Origin: Gordius sp. MW1
Lineage: Eukaryota > Nematomorpha > Gordioida > Gordea > Gordiidae
NCBI GenBank assembly: GCA_964036665.1
Contig: OZ038531.1
Span: 496,001-560,000, forward strand
Reading direction: 5' to 3'
Length of the DNA: 64,000 nucleotides
Made by a program: the position numbers and the translations under genes. Positions 36,183 through 50,300 of the stretch are shown one piece after another. The notes beneath the pieces are model-generated. The model searched no databases and was not told the DNA's origin. It saw nothing but the letters and a program-made list of their open reading frames with translations. The first letter of the stretch is position 1. Every line of letters begins with the position of its first letter.

Positions 36183-39100
36183 TTACACCGATTCGTCGAT
36201 ATGAGTTTTGTATCCTTGTTTCCAAACCTCGGCCAAGCAAGCGGTGGAATGGTATCGATAAAATATTGATAACGGTGTACAGATGTGGGTTATAATGTTC
36301 CACGTTATGTAACCGTAAAATTCGATTTGTATGGGGTTGGTTCGGGTTCGTTCGTTCGCGAAAGTATTGAATGCCCAAAGTGCGAAGTTACAGAGAATGA
36401 GAAATGTGACTAATTGCCTACCAGGTTTGGCATCTTCAGTTTTCTCCGTTACACAAAACCGATTGAGTGCGTCTATTATGAAAACGGTTTGAGCCGTGGA
36501 CTGAACAATATTGATGACCGAATTTGTTAGGAGTAGAACGGATTTATAAGATGTGAAACTAACAGCGCTCACTATGCTAAAAGTTGAGAATAAGTATTCT
36601 CCCGCTACAGCTATGGATAGCAATTGACTGTCCAGTTTTTCTCGATCTCTTAACTCCAGGTATTTCAACGGTCTCATTTTGTAAAAGGCTAGAACTATAC
36701 CGGAGAGGGCTAGCATGTAAACCACTATTTCGGTTATTTGATTGAGGAAGACGGCGAACAGAAAGTATTCCTTCTTCTCAATCAGCACGAAAAAGAGGAT
36801 GAGACTTATGATGGAAAATACTATGACGAAAATGCCGAAAAATAGGCCACGACTCGCGTTTTCGCAATTGACCGTGTAGGAATTACGAGCCCTTCTGGAT
36901 CTAAATAGTGCGAAAGAAAAACAACTTGTGTGCATATACATCTTTAGATAACATTTTTAATAAGTTGTTAGAATCTTAATGCAAAAATTGAAATGAAAAA
37001 TAAATAGTATTTTAACACGGGTTATGCAATATCTTTATTTATTTTTATGTGGTTAGAAAAAATTGAGCTAATAACAGTATTTCACAAAAGCTTCAAATTA
37101 TAAAATTGTATAATAAATGATAAAGTAAATTGCCTTCCATTACAGGTTTCCTCAAATAATATTTTTGCTAAACAGAGTATTAACACATTTTGTTTCAATT
37201 AATTTTGTAATTTAAGTCAATTATTTTTTGGTCATTAATTAGTAACACTCCTTTCGGCCATTTTCAGCACGTGTTTAACAAAAAAATATTTTGATATTGA
37301 TTGCCATTTGTGGGAAAAGATATGCTCAAAGCGAATTTTTATGTTTTATCCGTTAAGTTTATAAAATAATCGGTAGTACAAAACTGATCATTGTTAACCC
37401 TTTTCGTTAAACATGTGCGTAGCGAGGATTGGAATTAAAGGGGGGGGGCAATAATTATTTAGGGAGGGAAAAATAAGAATTTTTAAAAATTTTAGCCATA
37501 ATTATAGTTAATTAAAAAAAAGATTTAAAGGGGTCTAGCCGCCCCTCCCTGCCAACTTTTGGCTAGGCCCGTGATCAAGTCCAAAAAATAAAACAATTTA
37601 ATAACATATATTAACTTGAGGTTATAATTTCAAAGTTTTGATTAATTAATATAGTCCTTGATTTATGGGAAAAATTCGTATACTCCCTATATTAGTTTAT
37701 ATATTGCAAAATCCATTTAAATACTGCATAAGGCTGTGTTTTAAAGCCACATTATTGTAATGGACGATCTTATTTTTTAACTACTTACATAGACGTAGGC
37801 ATAGAAAAAAATGGAATTACTTAAAATTATAATTTTGTTACACCCCCCCCCCCCCCCCCCCATCTCGAGCCCGGCACGAACAGCCCGAGGCCCGACTTGT
37901 TCGCCCGAAATCCGACATATATCAATATTAAATCAAACCTGGCTTAAAACGAACATTTAATTAAAGTCCTTTAAAAACTGTACTGTTTTTACTTTCCAAC
38001 ATAAAGGACCTTCGTAAGGCGAACAAGTATGGCCTTTTAAGCCTTCCTTCCTACCCATAATACGTTTTTGTTTTAAATTTTATGCTCATTTTTTATTAAT
38101 TTTACAAATGATTATGCAACTTAAATACTATAACTTTAGATAATAGTATACATGGGTGTAGCCAGGGGGGGGGGGCAATGAAGGGCGGCTGCCCCCCTCT
38201 AAATTCAAAATTTTGTTGAAATTTATTTGGCTAAAATTTTATAAAATTATTATTTTGCCCCTCCCTAAATCATTATTGCCCCCCCCCTCTAATCCCAATG
38301 CTGGCTCCCATAATAATATAAGTTAATAATGTAAAGATCTTAATTTATACCTCTAGTAAATTATTGTAACCCCTTAGTTAATTAAATTTTGGCTAGATAA
38401 ATTAATTTCTTCATTCTTTATTGATCTTTGCGGTTGTATAAAATAAGTTTTCAATATGATTTTTGCCTAATATTTCCCGGTTATAAAAGATGTCTGTGTG
38501 TCGGGTCGAAAAATAATATATCAAGCAAGGGTCTTGTTCCATAAAATTAAAGTAAAGGCATCAGGAATTTGATTCTGCTTTGATTTAATAGCTGGAAACA
38601 GATTATTCTAGAATGTACCAACTTGCATTAAACTAAGATTCTAGAATTTGTTTACAAGTTAGATGATATATTTTGTATTTTAATTGTTTTTGCAATTTCG
38701 ATTAATTCCTTGAGGTGTAAAGAAAAAAATAAAAACATTTTTATGTTTACCATAAAATCTTAAACAAAATCTACAAAATTTTTCTCAGTTGATTCTACGA
38801 TACCATTATTTATGGACAAGTTTATTTTAATAAAGTTAGCGCCATCTAAAAGCAATTTTAAAATAATTTGGTAATTTGTATATAATTTTTTGAACTGTTG
38901 ACAGATAAATTAAATTTAACACATCCAATTAAACTAATAGAGAGGGAGTTGTAAAAAGAGACTAAACAAGATTAATAATAATGGCATGAGTTATAATAAG
39001 AATAAAGTTCATTATGCTTGTTTAAAAAGCAACACAACTAAATTAAGCATATATGAAACTAAGTCTAAAATTTAAAATTGCTTCCAGATCAAATTAATTA

Positions 39101-42100
39101 AAGTTATAGTTATTGCTATCAATAGTTTAAATTAATTTTTTGGTCAAATTGATAAAGAAAAAATAAATTAGGGTAAACTCTTGTAATTAAAATCTAGCTG
39201 TTCATTCATTAAAATAAATAAAAAGTTAAGATTTAAGGCATTTACTTTCGAAACCTAGGAACCTCTCCTATATTTTTCCACATGACGTAAGATATGGCCG
39301 CGCATATGAGACTGTATTCGATTGTGCAAGGGTAGAGGAATGGACCAGCGTTTTCTACGATTTTACTCATTATGATATCCTTTTTGTTCTTTTGACAATG
39401 CAACCGAGCAGAACTTAAATCTTGCCGACATAAAAATATGATAAAAATTAATTGGTGTAATTGAGAGTGAATCTGAAGGTGTTTAACCCATATGCCAGAA
39501 ATCCAAAAATCTCAATTATCGTTATAAATTCTGTTTTTTTGTGTTGTAAAAACGGCTAAATTTTGATTGGTCGACCTTTAGTTCTAGTCGACTAAACATA
39601 AACAGACCAAAAGTTATTTGGACTGTTTTTCTTAAACGGCCTATAGGCTTAATCGAAATGTGAAAAACGAACCAGAGCCGACCGTTAATCTTAGTTGAAC
39701 CAATGGTCGACCAAACAAAACTCAACCGTTTTCAACACTAATCTGGGGACAACAAGTTAGCCAAAAAAATTGGTTGCACTATACGTTTATCTATTTATCA
39801 TCACTCACCCCGCTATGAATGTTGAGATGCGAGTAAATTTTTTCTAATTTAACGAAAATTTAGTCAAAAAATTGCTTAAAACTACCCATAATTTTCTTAT
39901 TTGAAACGAGTGAGGCGTTCATGTCGGAGGGTATATGTTGAGCTATTTCATGGTGATACCATTCAATCTCTTCGATGGTTTGGCGCACAAGAGTTATAAT
40001 CCAAACGCAAAGATTGGTTGCTACTACGTGCATCAAGCCAAACCTAGCCAACGTTTTATACTTGTGGATGCAGATCTAAAACAACAAAAAAACATTAATG
40101 ACATTTTTGATCATATTGAGCAGTGAGATCTATAATAATCGTGATTATTAGTAATAATAAAATATTAAATAAACGTTTAACATAATTACTTTAGAATGGG
40201 AAAATATGAAGTAAGTTTGGATGAAAGTAAAAGCCAAATTTAGAGCGGGCACCAGACCGTTAAGAATTTCGGAGCAGTGTGGCGAAAAGTTGCTATCAAA
40301 AAACTCTCCAAACTGCAATCCATTGTATATCATATTCCCGATTCCAAATGCTTCATTTCATACGTGTTAAAATATAAGTTTATTAGACCTTATTTTAACC
40401 TAATATTAATATCTTGCATTATTTGTCGACAGTATGATCAAGGACCTATATTCTATCAAGAAATAATTTATAATTTATAAAGACTCAACATACGTAGCAG
40501 CTTTTATTGGGGTCCAAATTTATTTTTAGTCAAATTGAAAAGAAGCAGAGGGTATTAGGAGAATAATTGAAATTAAGCAAGCTAAAACATTTAACCCTCA
40601 GTTAATTATAATATTTTTATAATTGATAGAAACATATAAATTAATATACGAGTATATTTGACGATAATATAACCATATCGAAAAAGCGGCTATATTATAA
40701 ATATAAATTATATATGTGAATATAGAGTTAATAGCAATAAATTGAAAAACTGGTATTTTGGCATTCAAATTTGATATGTTCAATTGTACAAATAATTTAT
40801 AAAGGAATAAAAACAGGAATTATTTCAGAACATGATCTAAAAGCTCCAATGTTATTAAATCTCAATACCAAATCGTATTTTATCAAATCAGACAGCTAAT
40901 TAAGGGACTCCCCCTAGCTACGCCAAGGATCTTACAAAAATAATCAGTTTAGGGGTAACATTTCACTTGTACGGCTCTGTAAAACAACCCTACCTATGGC
41001 TCCCATTCTTAAGTAAAAGCTCCCAGTGCTGCTTTCAAACTCGGTAACGCGTTGTTTTTTGATCAATAACTTTGCGGCGTCGTTATCAATACTCCTGCCC
41101 CGATTCATGAGAACGACGCTAGCTTTTCTTTTGCTGTCGGTTTTCGTATAAAAGCGGATCAAGAAAAAATAGGTGTAGAGGAAGAAACATATACTCACCC
41201 CGTACAGAAAGACGTAATAAACCTGAATATGTTGTAAAAATTTAAGTGCAATTTCAAAAAATAAATTAAAATAGCACACAACATAAAATATATGTTGATC
41301 AAGATGGGGCTTATTCGACCTCGTAATAGGCCATCGGGTAACCCTGAGCTATTGCATCGGAAACTGGAAGACTGAAGCCGATAGATATTAAGATTAGGGC
41401 GTAGAGGTAACTTAGTTTGGAGTAAAAGTTTTTCCTAAATAATATACAATGTTAGAGTGTGTGAAATAAAAGTATATTTTTACGAAAAAATCCAATATTT
41501 TATTGTAAACCCGCAAAATTTGTAAGATTATGTTAGCTATGATGTAGGTATATTATATGTTCTAAAATTTAATTTTTATTGATAAATTTAGACAATGGAA
41601 ATTAGTATCAAAGTACGAACACTCTTTGAAGTGAACCTTGAAATATTTTATTTATCTACGATTTTCCATCGAGTGCACGACATAAATATGCTAATCAAGA
41701 GAGCTTCTTAGTTAATGCTCATTTTCACACATCCTTATCAAAATTTAGCTTTATCAATTGAGCTCTTTAATAGTGATTGCGATGCGTTAGATACAGCCTT
41801 AAGCAATGCATGTGATCATTGCAAATCAAATTATATGACTTGAAAGCTAAACCTAAGTTTTTTTATTTTTAATAACTTAACTATATATATATATATATAT
41901 TTTTGTGATGACATACATTTGTTTATTATTAATTAGAAGCCTAATTTATCAAAAAATTTTAAAGCATTGTGAAATTATAGTTGTATATAAGCTGGTCATG
42001 ACATAAAAGATTTTTCAACATACCCAGTAAGACGACAGTTCATTAAGGATGGTTAATAAAGATTAAATCGAAATTCAACCTCATAATTCCATTCAAGAAT

Positions 42101-44430
42101 TAATATTTTAGTTTTGATATTAATCATTGTTAAGTGTTGAAATAAATGAGAAAAATATATGTAGACTAAACATTTGTTAGCGCTTAAAGGGGTTTAGTGA
42201 TTTTGAATGCATATGTAATATCCTTGAACACGGTCTCATCTCAATATTGTTTATTGCCTTATTAGTAGGCATTGCGACCGTCTCTTAAGAACGTGTCTTA
42301 GATAGTGTTAGAACTATCTACAATTCGCCAAGGTTTTAATGGCCAAATACCATTATACGCTTAATAAATTTAAAGCACTTTAGCGTTTACTTTGCCAAAG
42401 ATCAATTGTTATTTAGGCCTTTAATTTTTTTTAAACAATTGTTAAGTTTACAGATTATTCGCACTTATCGCTATCTCTCTAGTAATCCAAAATAAATAAA
42501 GCTTGTTAAGTCGAAAAACGTTTACCGTCGTATATCTAATGTTCACGGAGAACTTTTTAATTTGAATAGGGGATGCAATTAAACAATTATCTCCTCACGT
42601 CTCTACTGACAAGTTTAAGGTCATTGTTGAGATTGCCTGTTATGAGATATGCATATTGTAGACAAATCCCCTATATCTTAAGTTCGATTCTAGTTCAATT
42701 TAATTTTAACATTAAAAAATGTTAGACTTAGCATTAAAGTTTAAGATAAAAACAATTGATTAACTAAGTACCATCCGTATACAACGTTGCACCAGAGAAA
42801 TCTTAGAATTATGGTATAAATTTTATATTAAACTAATATTTATAAAAATGTATAAGGTTCAATTATTTGTTTACCATAATATATTTTTACATACCTAAAA
42901 TCTGCGCGTGATCTTTCTTTAGTGTTAATTCGTCTATTTAAAGGTAAACCGACGGGGCTATTAGCGAAATCAAACTCAGTGTCATTAAGTCCAAATCGAG
43001 TTCCAGCCATTGAGGCGGCACTAGGAGGTGGAGATGGTATTATAGAGGCTTGGGAACATAGTTGAACCGACTTTTTGGGCGGGGAATTTTTGCTGCTTTC
43101 GACTTCACTCATAGTTAGTTGTAATAGTGGGTGTTCCTCCTTTATGGGATCATTTATAAATGGTTCTCCCTGTAATTCTAGTGATATGTGATTGTTTTTG
43201 TTGGGTAGACTGGTGTATGGTATCGCTATATTTTTGGGACGCCCTTTTCTTTCGAACCAATGATATGGCTTAGATTCCGTACCGTCTATATTTTAATATT
43301 TAAGCAGGTCGTTACGAAAGATTCAATGAACGGAAAATTTAATGTTGCACGCATTACATGATTAAAGTTAGATATTACAACAACCTTCTCTGCCCTACGA
43401 ATTAACCATTTTAATTTTAGCTCTCGTTCATTTTTAATTATACAAAAAATTTTGACACAAAATAAGAACATAAGATAGTAAAAAAATAAGCAATACTTGG
43501 AGCAAGGCCTGGTGACATAATAGATGATTGTGTTGGAACAAAAGTCCCAATTTCACTAGTAGACGTAATTGTGAAATCTTCGGGGGTTGGTGTAAGCTTA
43601 TCGAGAGGTGACGTAGGGAATGCAGGTACAAACCCGGTTGGGCGACGTTCTTTAATGTTGTGAAGGTAAGTATCAGCCATGGACTGAGCTCCATTTAGGT
43701 TGATGGGTAGGATTAAGGGTTTAACCAAATCGTCCACGTTAAAATCATCATCTTCAATTCTTTCAGGTGTCGGTATTAGTCTTAAAAATTTTCGTTTAAC
43801 CTTCACGGCAGCCTCCTCTAACTCCTTAATTTCATCTTCCGTACTGAGAGAAGAATCATCCTCAGTTTCACCCTTACTGCTACCTCCAAATGTTTGCCGA
43901 CTCTCAGACCTAAAATCGGGGGAAGGCGTTGCGTAAAAATGAGTAATCGTTGGAAAATCTGTCCCACTCCCTGTTGTTGGTGTCGAAGAAAGTGTTTTAT
44001 TTGTTAATATACCGTGGGCCGGAGCTGGTGGTAAACCAATTCCAGCATATGGATTAGGATAAGGATAATGAGGTCTACTCTCGGCTCCAAGCTGAATCGT
44101 TTCTAACTTATCTTTTTCATCTACCGGTTCTTCTTGTCGTGAATTAAGTCTGGCCCGAGCTAGAGCGGGAGAGCCCACGGGTCCAACTTTACTTTGTGAA
44201 GACATTGGGTTAAATCGCTTGCTTAATAACCTCAAAAGTTTGTGTTGCGGCTTGATGGTAGGAAGAGCTGGCTTAATGGTTCTTGATCCTTCAGAGCTGC
44301 TTCGAGATAATCTCGAAGTTTTTTTACTATTTCCACCTTCTTCGGCATTAATAGGAGGATCAATAAGAGATTGTATAACGTCGGCGTGATGCTGATCTTC
44401 AACTAGACTCGCCGACAATTTTTTGCTCAT
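36183..44430 (-). CDS. Otop: Otopetrin proton channel, copy A
   Basis: Eight predicted exons: 43497-44430, 42895-43285, 41320-41434, 40994-41222, 40190-40350, 39886-40075, 39246-39420, 36183-36900, phases consistent, 970 residues. Residues 1 to about 440 are a Ser/Pro/acidic, probably disordered cytoplasmic N-terminus. Transmembrane helices follow: SYLYALILISIGF, YVFLYGVSICFFLY, then a loop into GSFYLRMGAIG, FGIGNMIYNGLQFG, FIQTYFIF, FGLMHVVATNLCVW, and NAGPFLYPCTIEYSLICAA. The last exon has six helices ending NERTRTNPIQ, WNIITHICTPLSIFYRYHST and CLAEVWKQGY. These are otopetrin-domain signatures. Otopetrins are dimeric proton-selective channels with 12 helices in two halves, used in acid sensing and balance organs in various animals. 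The donor GTCGAA at 41319 is weak, and 5' UTR exons may exist. The final intron (2.3 kb) holds three small transposons. Confidence 0.92.
37412..37573. mobile_element. GGCGTAGCC-family element in otopetrin A last intron
   Basis: The left end is CATGTGCGTAGCGAGG. Interior G-run, GTCTAGCCGCCCCTCCCTGCC, and the right end TTGGCTAGGCCCGTG identify the family. Flanking 8-mers do not match. Confidence 0.65.
37840..37930. repeat. Poly-C run and GC-rich repeat scrap
   Basis: A run of about 20 C is followed by TCGAGCCCGGCACGAACAGC and CCCGAGGCCCGAC, in the last intron of otopetrin A. Confidence 0.5.
38151..38312. mobile_element. GGCGTAGCC-family element, ortholog of the one at 28072-28169
   Basis: The left end is CATGGGTGTAGCCAGG, with G-run, GGCGGCTGCCCCCCTC, AATTTT interior and a decayed right end CTGGCTCCCATA. 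Flanks match the pseudogene copy in reverse orientation. Confidence 0.7.
39541..39740. mobile_element. TAGTGTTG-family MITE, ortholog of 25540-25710
   Basis: Starts GTGTTGTAAAAACGGC and ends CCGTTTTCAACACTA, with GGTCGACC and AGTCGAC in the interior. The outer flank ATCTGGGGACAAC is the inverse of the pseudogene's TTGTCCTCAGAT flank. The other flank has lost its target duplicate. Confidence 0.8.
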
Positions 44431-47382
44431 TTATACTTTGAAAGAATTCAAATGAAGAGGCGGTGACAAATAAAGCTTGACAACACGATAGTTTTAGGAG
44501 TTTTGTTCCATTTTTTCATAACCTAGAATCCATTTAAGGAGTTATACAGGTTTTAATGTATACATTTAATAAGATAATAACGCAATTAAAATTTATTATA
44601 AGGTTTTATGATGCCTAAACTTGCACAGACAAAAACTTACATTTGAATAGGATAAATTATATTAAGTTGCCTGAATTTTTAATGATCATGCCAAAGATTT
44701 AAATATGGATATACAATTTTTTAAGTAATAAAACGTAGCTGAATTAGCATTTAGGTTAGACAAAAAATCGAACTAAAATTAATGCGGGCTAAGATATCTA
44801 TAACTTGTAGGAAGGAAAGGCTGTATAATATTTTCTAGTTTTTATATAGTACTAATGTCGTCTTAAAGTTTAATACCTTGAACTTACTATTCCCTTTTTA
44901 ATGTTTTCAAAATATTTTTTAAATTTGAAGTTCTCTTGAATGATCAGATTTAAATAGACTCCATATTAAAAGAATTCAGCCGAAATAATTTATCTTTCTT
45001 TATTATTAATAGGTGTGACCTTTAAGTTTGTCGCTTACATAGTAAATAAATTATGGACCGGGGTAGGCAGGGGGAGGGACCTGGCATTGCCCTTTCTCTA
45101 GAGTTAAAAATTCTTTTAATTATTAATAAAAAATTAAAAATTGCAGGAAAGGATTAGTTTGCAATCCTTTAAAGAATCACTAAAAATTTTTGTCACTCTC
45201 TAAACAAATCCTGGCTACTCTTATGAAGTTATAAACTATTTAATCGAATTTTATATACTTATTAGGCCTTCTTATCTAATCAACTATTAAATCGATGATC
45301 TTTTATGCAGAGCTTATTCCAATGGGTTTCTCGTACTTTTATAATTTGCTACTTTACTTAAACAGGTAATTCGATTTGCTACAAAAATTTATTCATATTT
45401 GTGTCATATCTTACATTTAATACTCACATGTTAATTCTGTACTTTTAGGGGTATAGGGTAAAATAAGTAATTACGCGCGCTTATTAAGTCCCTTACCTTA
45501 TATAAAATTTATTACCTAACAGCCGTGAATAATGGGATATAACCTTTTGTGCCGCAAATTTCACAAAAATTAAATACTAATTCAGGCGACGAATTTGCCA
45601 AAATAAATTTCCACCCATTTTGGAATATCATCTTCAATTTATCGTGTATATAACACGCAATCACGAAGGAGTAATTTTATGACAAAGTATTATGACATGT
45701 AACAGTGCAATACTACTTATGTATGTGGTGTATAGAAGTCTTTCAAAAGTTTTATACTTTTGAAAGCGACTTAGGTTTTAAAAGACCCCGAGGCTAATTT
45801 AATACTTTCTTACCTTCGAGTAAAGATTTTGGCAAAACCTCCCCCCCTCCCTGCCTACATACATTCTTCCCACCTCAGATTATGCACTAGCTCAATGTTA
45901 ATTCTTTCTACATTTAGTAAATTTGAAACGATTATTGCGGAATTGTCTTACTTTTAAAGATCCATCTTAAAAAAGTTTCAATTGACCTATCTAAACTATT
46001 GTCCTTTTTATAGATAGAAAAGTTTAAATAGCGATTTTGGACGAATTAAAAATGTATAATACCGATTATTTGGTTCGACATTTTGGTTAAAAGGTTTATC
46101 TGACAAGATAAAGTGTTAATAAGACATCGAGTGTAAATATTTGTTCATTTCCTAATGTTTTTAAAACATTACAGAGAGTAAATTCAAATTTAGCTGGGTT
46201 TTGTTTAGCTCGATAAAAACATTGACTTTAAATTTTGAAGTTTTGCTCAATTGTCAATCTATAAGAATTATACTTAAATATATATTTTTAAAATAAAATT
46301 TTACACTTCAAAATAAAATAGTTAAGGTTAATTATAAATCTCTGCGTTAAGGTTATTCATTTCTAAGGTTTCGATCATCAAGCTAGAATTTTTTAAAGAA
46401 AAAAGTTTTCTCGCTCGATATATTTTTCATAATAATGCAGAAAAATATGAATACTATAACAAAAAAATTAAGGTAAATACCTTTACTCGGATAAAAAGAA
46501 TGATGAATTTGTTATTGTGGAGTTAAAATAAAGTAGCTTAAAACACGGTTTGGCATCATTATGACAGATGACCTTAAATTGTGTATGCGTTAAATTAAGA
46601 TGTATTACCCTCTGACTATAGCTATCTGTGTCAAACCGTATAAATTATTTACACTTCTTCCTAAACTTCATTTTTCCAAACGCCCTATTTAAAAATTATT
46701 AAAATTTTAAAAACTTGAAAAATTTAAACATAAGTTTGCACATCTTATAATTTAAATAAATACTTTGCCTTAACCAAATTACATCCGTTTCAAGCTATGG
46801 GATAGGACTTGAGGTATAAACCACCTGTCAATTGCAAGGTGTGTTCAGTTGCAGGCTGGTTAATATATTATAAAGAGAAATAATTTGATGATTATTTTAT
46901 TGGCAATAATTTAACTAATGAATTCCAAAAAGGTTTTGTAAAAATTTATTAACAGCACCTAATTTTTTAGTAAAGACACTTTTCAAGCTTTTTTAGGGTA
47001 AAATATTATTAAAAACTATTTATAATTTACATTAATTTTGATCTTAATTTATTTTGAAAAATTGGATGGAAATTTTACACTGTTAAACAAATTATTATTT
47101 AATTTTTTTATAAAAAATAAAGCAATGAAATTATAAAACGACCACGTTTTTCAAAGCATATCTGCAAAATTTTAATATGACGTTTTTTGACATATGCTTG
47201 AGCATTTAAATAAGTATATAGAGTATACTACGATAACCACTTTATTTGATAAAATAAGACAATTATTCATATTGTGTATAAATATAGATTAGTGTCTTTA
47301 TAAAAGCACTAGTTGTAAGTTTATAAAATAATAAGTTAGTTCCAAAGAATCGTTGACAAAATTGTAGAGAAATAATATCGTA
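44431..47382. other. Intergenic between the two otopetrin genes
   Basis: AT-rich. Weak remnants of GGCGTAGCC-type elements occur at about 45055-45230 (GGGGGAGGGACCTGGC, ending CCTGGCTACTC) and 45838-45862 (CCTCCCCCCCTCCCTGCC). The upstream promoter of copy A and the 3' UTR of copy B must lie here. No gene recognised on either strand. Confidence 0.5.
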
Positions 47383-50300
47383 TTAGAATGATCGCTTGTT
47401 GTAGCAGGCTTTCCATATTTCGGCCAAGCAAATGGATGAATGAAAACGGTAAAAGATTATGAGAGGCACACACGCGTGTGTTATAATGCTCCACATCAAA
47501 GGACCAAAATAAATGGCTTGAACGGGATTAGCCTTAGCTCGTTCTATAGCAAAAGCATCTACCGCCCAAAGAGCTAAGTTAGCTACCAACAAAAATGTAA
47601 CCAGTTGTCGTGGTGGTAAAGGTGTTGGTTTATACTTTGGCAATTCAAAATCATAGACTAAGCCCTCTGAAAGCATGCTTGGTGATACCCTTACTCTACT
47701 AGAGATGTGACCCTTCACTTCTACGTCCTGGTTATTTATATTGTTAAGTTGCAAGTAAGAACCATTTCTTCTAGCGCGTTGCCTCGCTTTTTTATCCTCG
47801 CACAGTTGCTCTCTTGCTGAGGATTGATTATTGCTTAGAGTGGCTAAAACGTAATGATTTGAAAATTGGTCCAGGAGAAAGACCGTTTGACATGTTACCT
47901 GAATGACGCTCAATACTGAAGTGGTCATAACTAGTATAGTTTCGTTGTTACCATCCTGGAGTGATCGATACGTGGCTACTATGCTAAAACCGGCTAGCAA
48001 GTATTCTCCCATTATAGCCATAAATTGTAGGATAGAGTCAAGTTTCCCTAACCCATTTTTTTGTGTCCTCATAAATGGCCTGACTCGATTACATACTTCG
48101 TGGTAACTATGTTTTTGATGATTCTTTGGAAGATGGCTTTCGTATCGTCTATCAAGATCAATAACGTTAAAATCATCCGTTCCATATATGAAGTCATGAG
48201 GGTCACCGACCAAGCCCGTTTCTTGATTTTTCCCAGCGCCTCTGTCCCTGGAACAATCATTTTTACTTTCGAAATTAGCTTCGTGGTTTGTATTTGGAGG
48301 CTTAGAAGATTCAAGCGTGTTGTCGACATTACTAAAACGGTAGTAATAATCTTTGGTATTAATATCTATTTTATCGCCGTCATGCGTTGCTGGAACAACT
48401 TCAACGTAAAATCCATTTTCATCATGCCAACTTACGGTAGTATCAGTTGGAAGATGTTTCATATAATTTTCAAATGGGACATTGCCTTGTCCCTTATAAT
48501 TTCTTCTACCCTTTACCTTGGTCTTGATCAGTGATATTAGTATAGCAATTATAGTTAGGGTATAAACGGTAATTTCCGAACAACTTGACATAAAAAACGC
48601 CACTTCACTATATAGGGGATTCTTAATCAGGACGAAAAATAGGATTAAGCATATTATACACATGACGAGAGTAAGTATGCCAGCAAAAAGTCCTTTGCTA
48701 GACCCTCTACAATCAACCTGTGCTTGAGGCGATGCAGTAACTTGAGATAGTTTATCTTCGTTTTTAAACTCTCTCAATGATATTACATTTTTCATAGATC
48801 TATAATAGACATTAATTAATAATTAAAATTGTTCCTTAATTAAATAAAAATTCTGTCATTGAGTAAATAAAACACGTTATATGTTGTTGAGCATACTTGA
48901 CAAATTGGAAACCGCTTTGCTTGTAAGATCCTATATTACTCCACATGATGTAAAGAATCGATGCACAGATGATGCTGTATTCAACGTTGCAAGGATACAA
49001 ATAAGGACTAGCATCCTTGACTATATTACCCATCATATATTTTTTTCTACAAGATGAGATATTAGATGAACCTACAATAAAAAACATCCAATTAAAATAT
49101 GTCGCGCAAAAACGTATTATAAGAAACATTCTGTACTACATACATACCTTGTGAAGTGATATTGACTTGTGCAGGGTAAGTGTATAACCCTTTAAAAACG
49201 ATATCGTGGGCAGTTTCTTTAATTATTGTGGAGAGAAACACACAAACGTTGGTAGCAAACATGTGCATAAGCCCAAACTTTGCGAATACTTTATATTTAT
49301 TAATGCACATCTATGAGTAAAAATAAAATAGTAAAGAGAAATTAAAAATTATGATAGCTCCTTTATGGTTATAGATTTATTGAATAAATAAACTACCTTG
49401 GAGTTGAGAAATATAAAGTAAAGTTGGATAAAGGTGAAGATGAGGTGCATTAGAGGTAATATGCCTCGGAAGAGATTGAAACAAGGAGGGTTCCTTGCCA
49501 GTTCAAAAGATTGTCCAAATTTTAAACCATTGAATATCATACTACCGGTCGCGAAAGCTATATGAAATATAAAATAAAATGTAATAATAGATAATCGTGC
49601 ATAGTAAAGTTGCTAGTAATGGTTCTTTTATTACCAACTGCGCCCATTCTAAGATAAAAGCTGCCAGTGTGTGAGGTATAATCAGATTGTATAAAATTCA
49701 TCTTTTTGTTATCGCAGAAATCAGGATCGTTATTATTTAGGGGGTCATTGAGTAATGGAATAGTAGTTGATTCCAAGTTAGTATCATTTCCTCTCCCAAC
49801 TAAATTTTGAGTCATTTGTCCTCCAGACAAATGTTCTGATATGAGGGATGAATCGAGTGCGCTACCATTTTCTATGCCATTTAAGCCTATATCAGTTTCT
49901 GGCGTAGTTGGTAGAGTTGAATCCGATGAAAGTTCTTCTCCGTCTTCATGCACCCCTCCACTACAACACGTGAAACCACGTTTTCTCATTCCCTGTTTTT
50001 TTAATTGTCGTCTTGTCATTTTATCTCGTTCCAACGTGTTTCTGTAATTGACGCCATTTATTTTGTGTACGACCTTCTTTTTCTTCCCATCTCTCGGTTC
50101 TTGTCTATTTTCAATTCCTAAGTCGGTCGATCCATTTATCTCTTCGGGTAAGGCAGATAGATGTCTTTCGTGTCCGTTGTACAAATTTCCATTGACTTTG
50201 TCACGTTTAATGTTGACCTTTTGGTATGTGACCAATTTATTGTCATGTTTCTTAAGCTTGGTCTTATTCTTCTCCGAAATAATTTCTTCTTCTATATTAC

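Noticed and set aside
48061-48534. Plus-strand 157-residue open frame
   Set aside because: Antisense to the last exon of otopetrin B; hydrophobicity comes from the complementary helices and loops.
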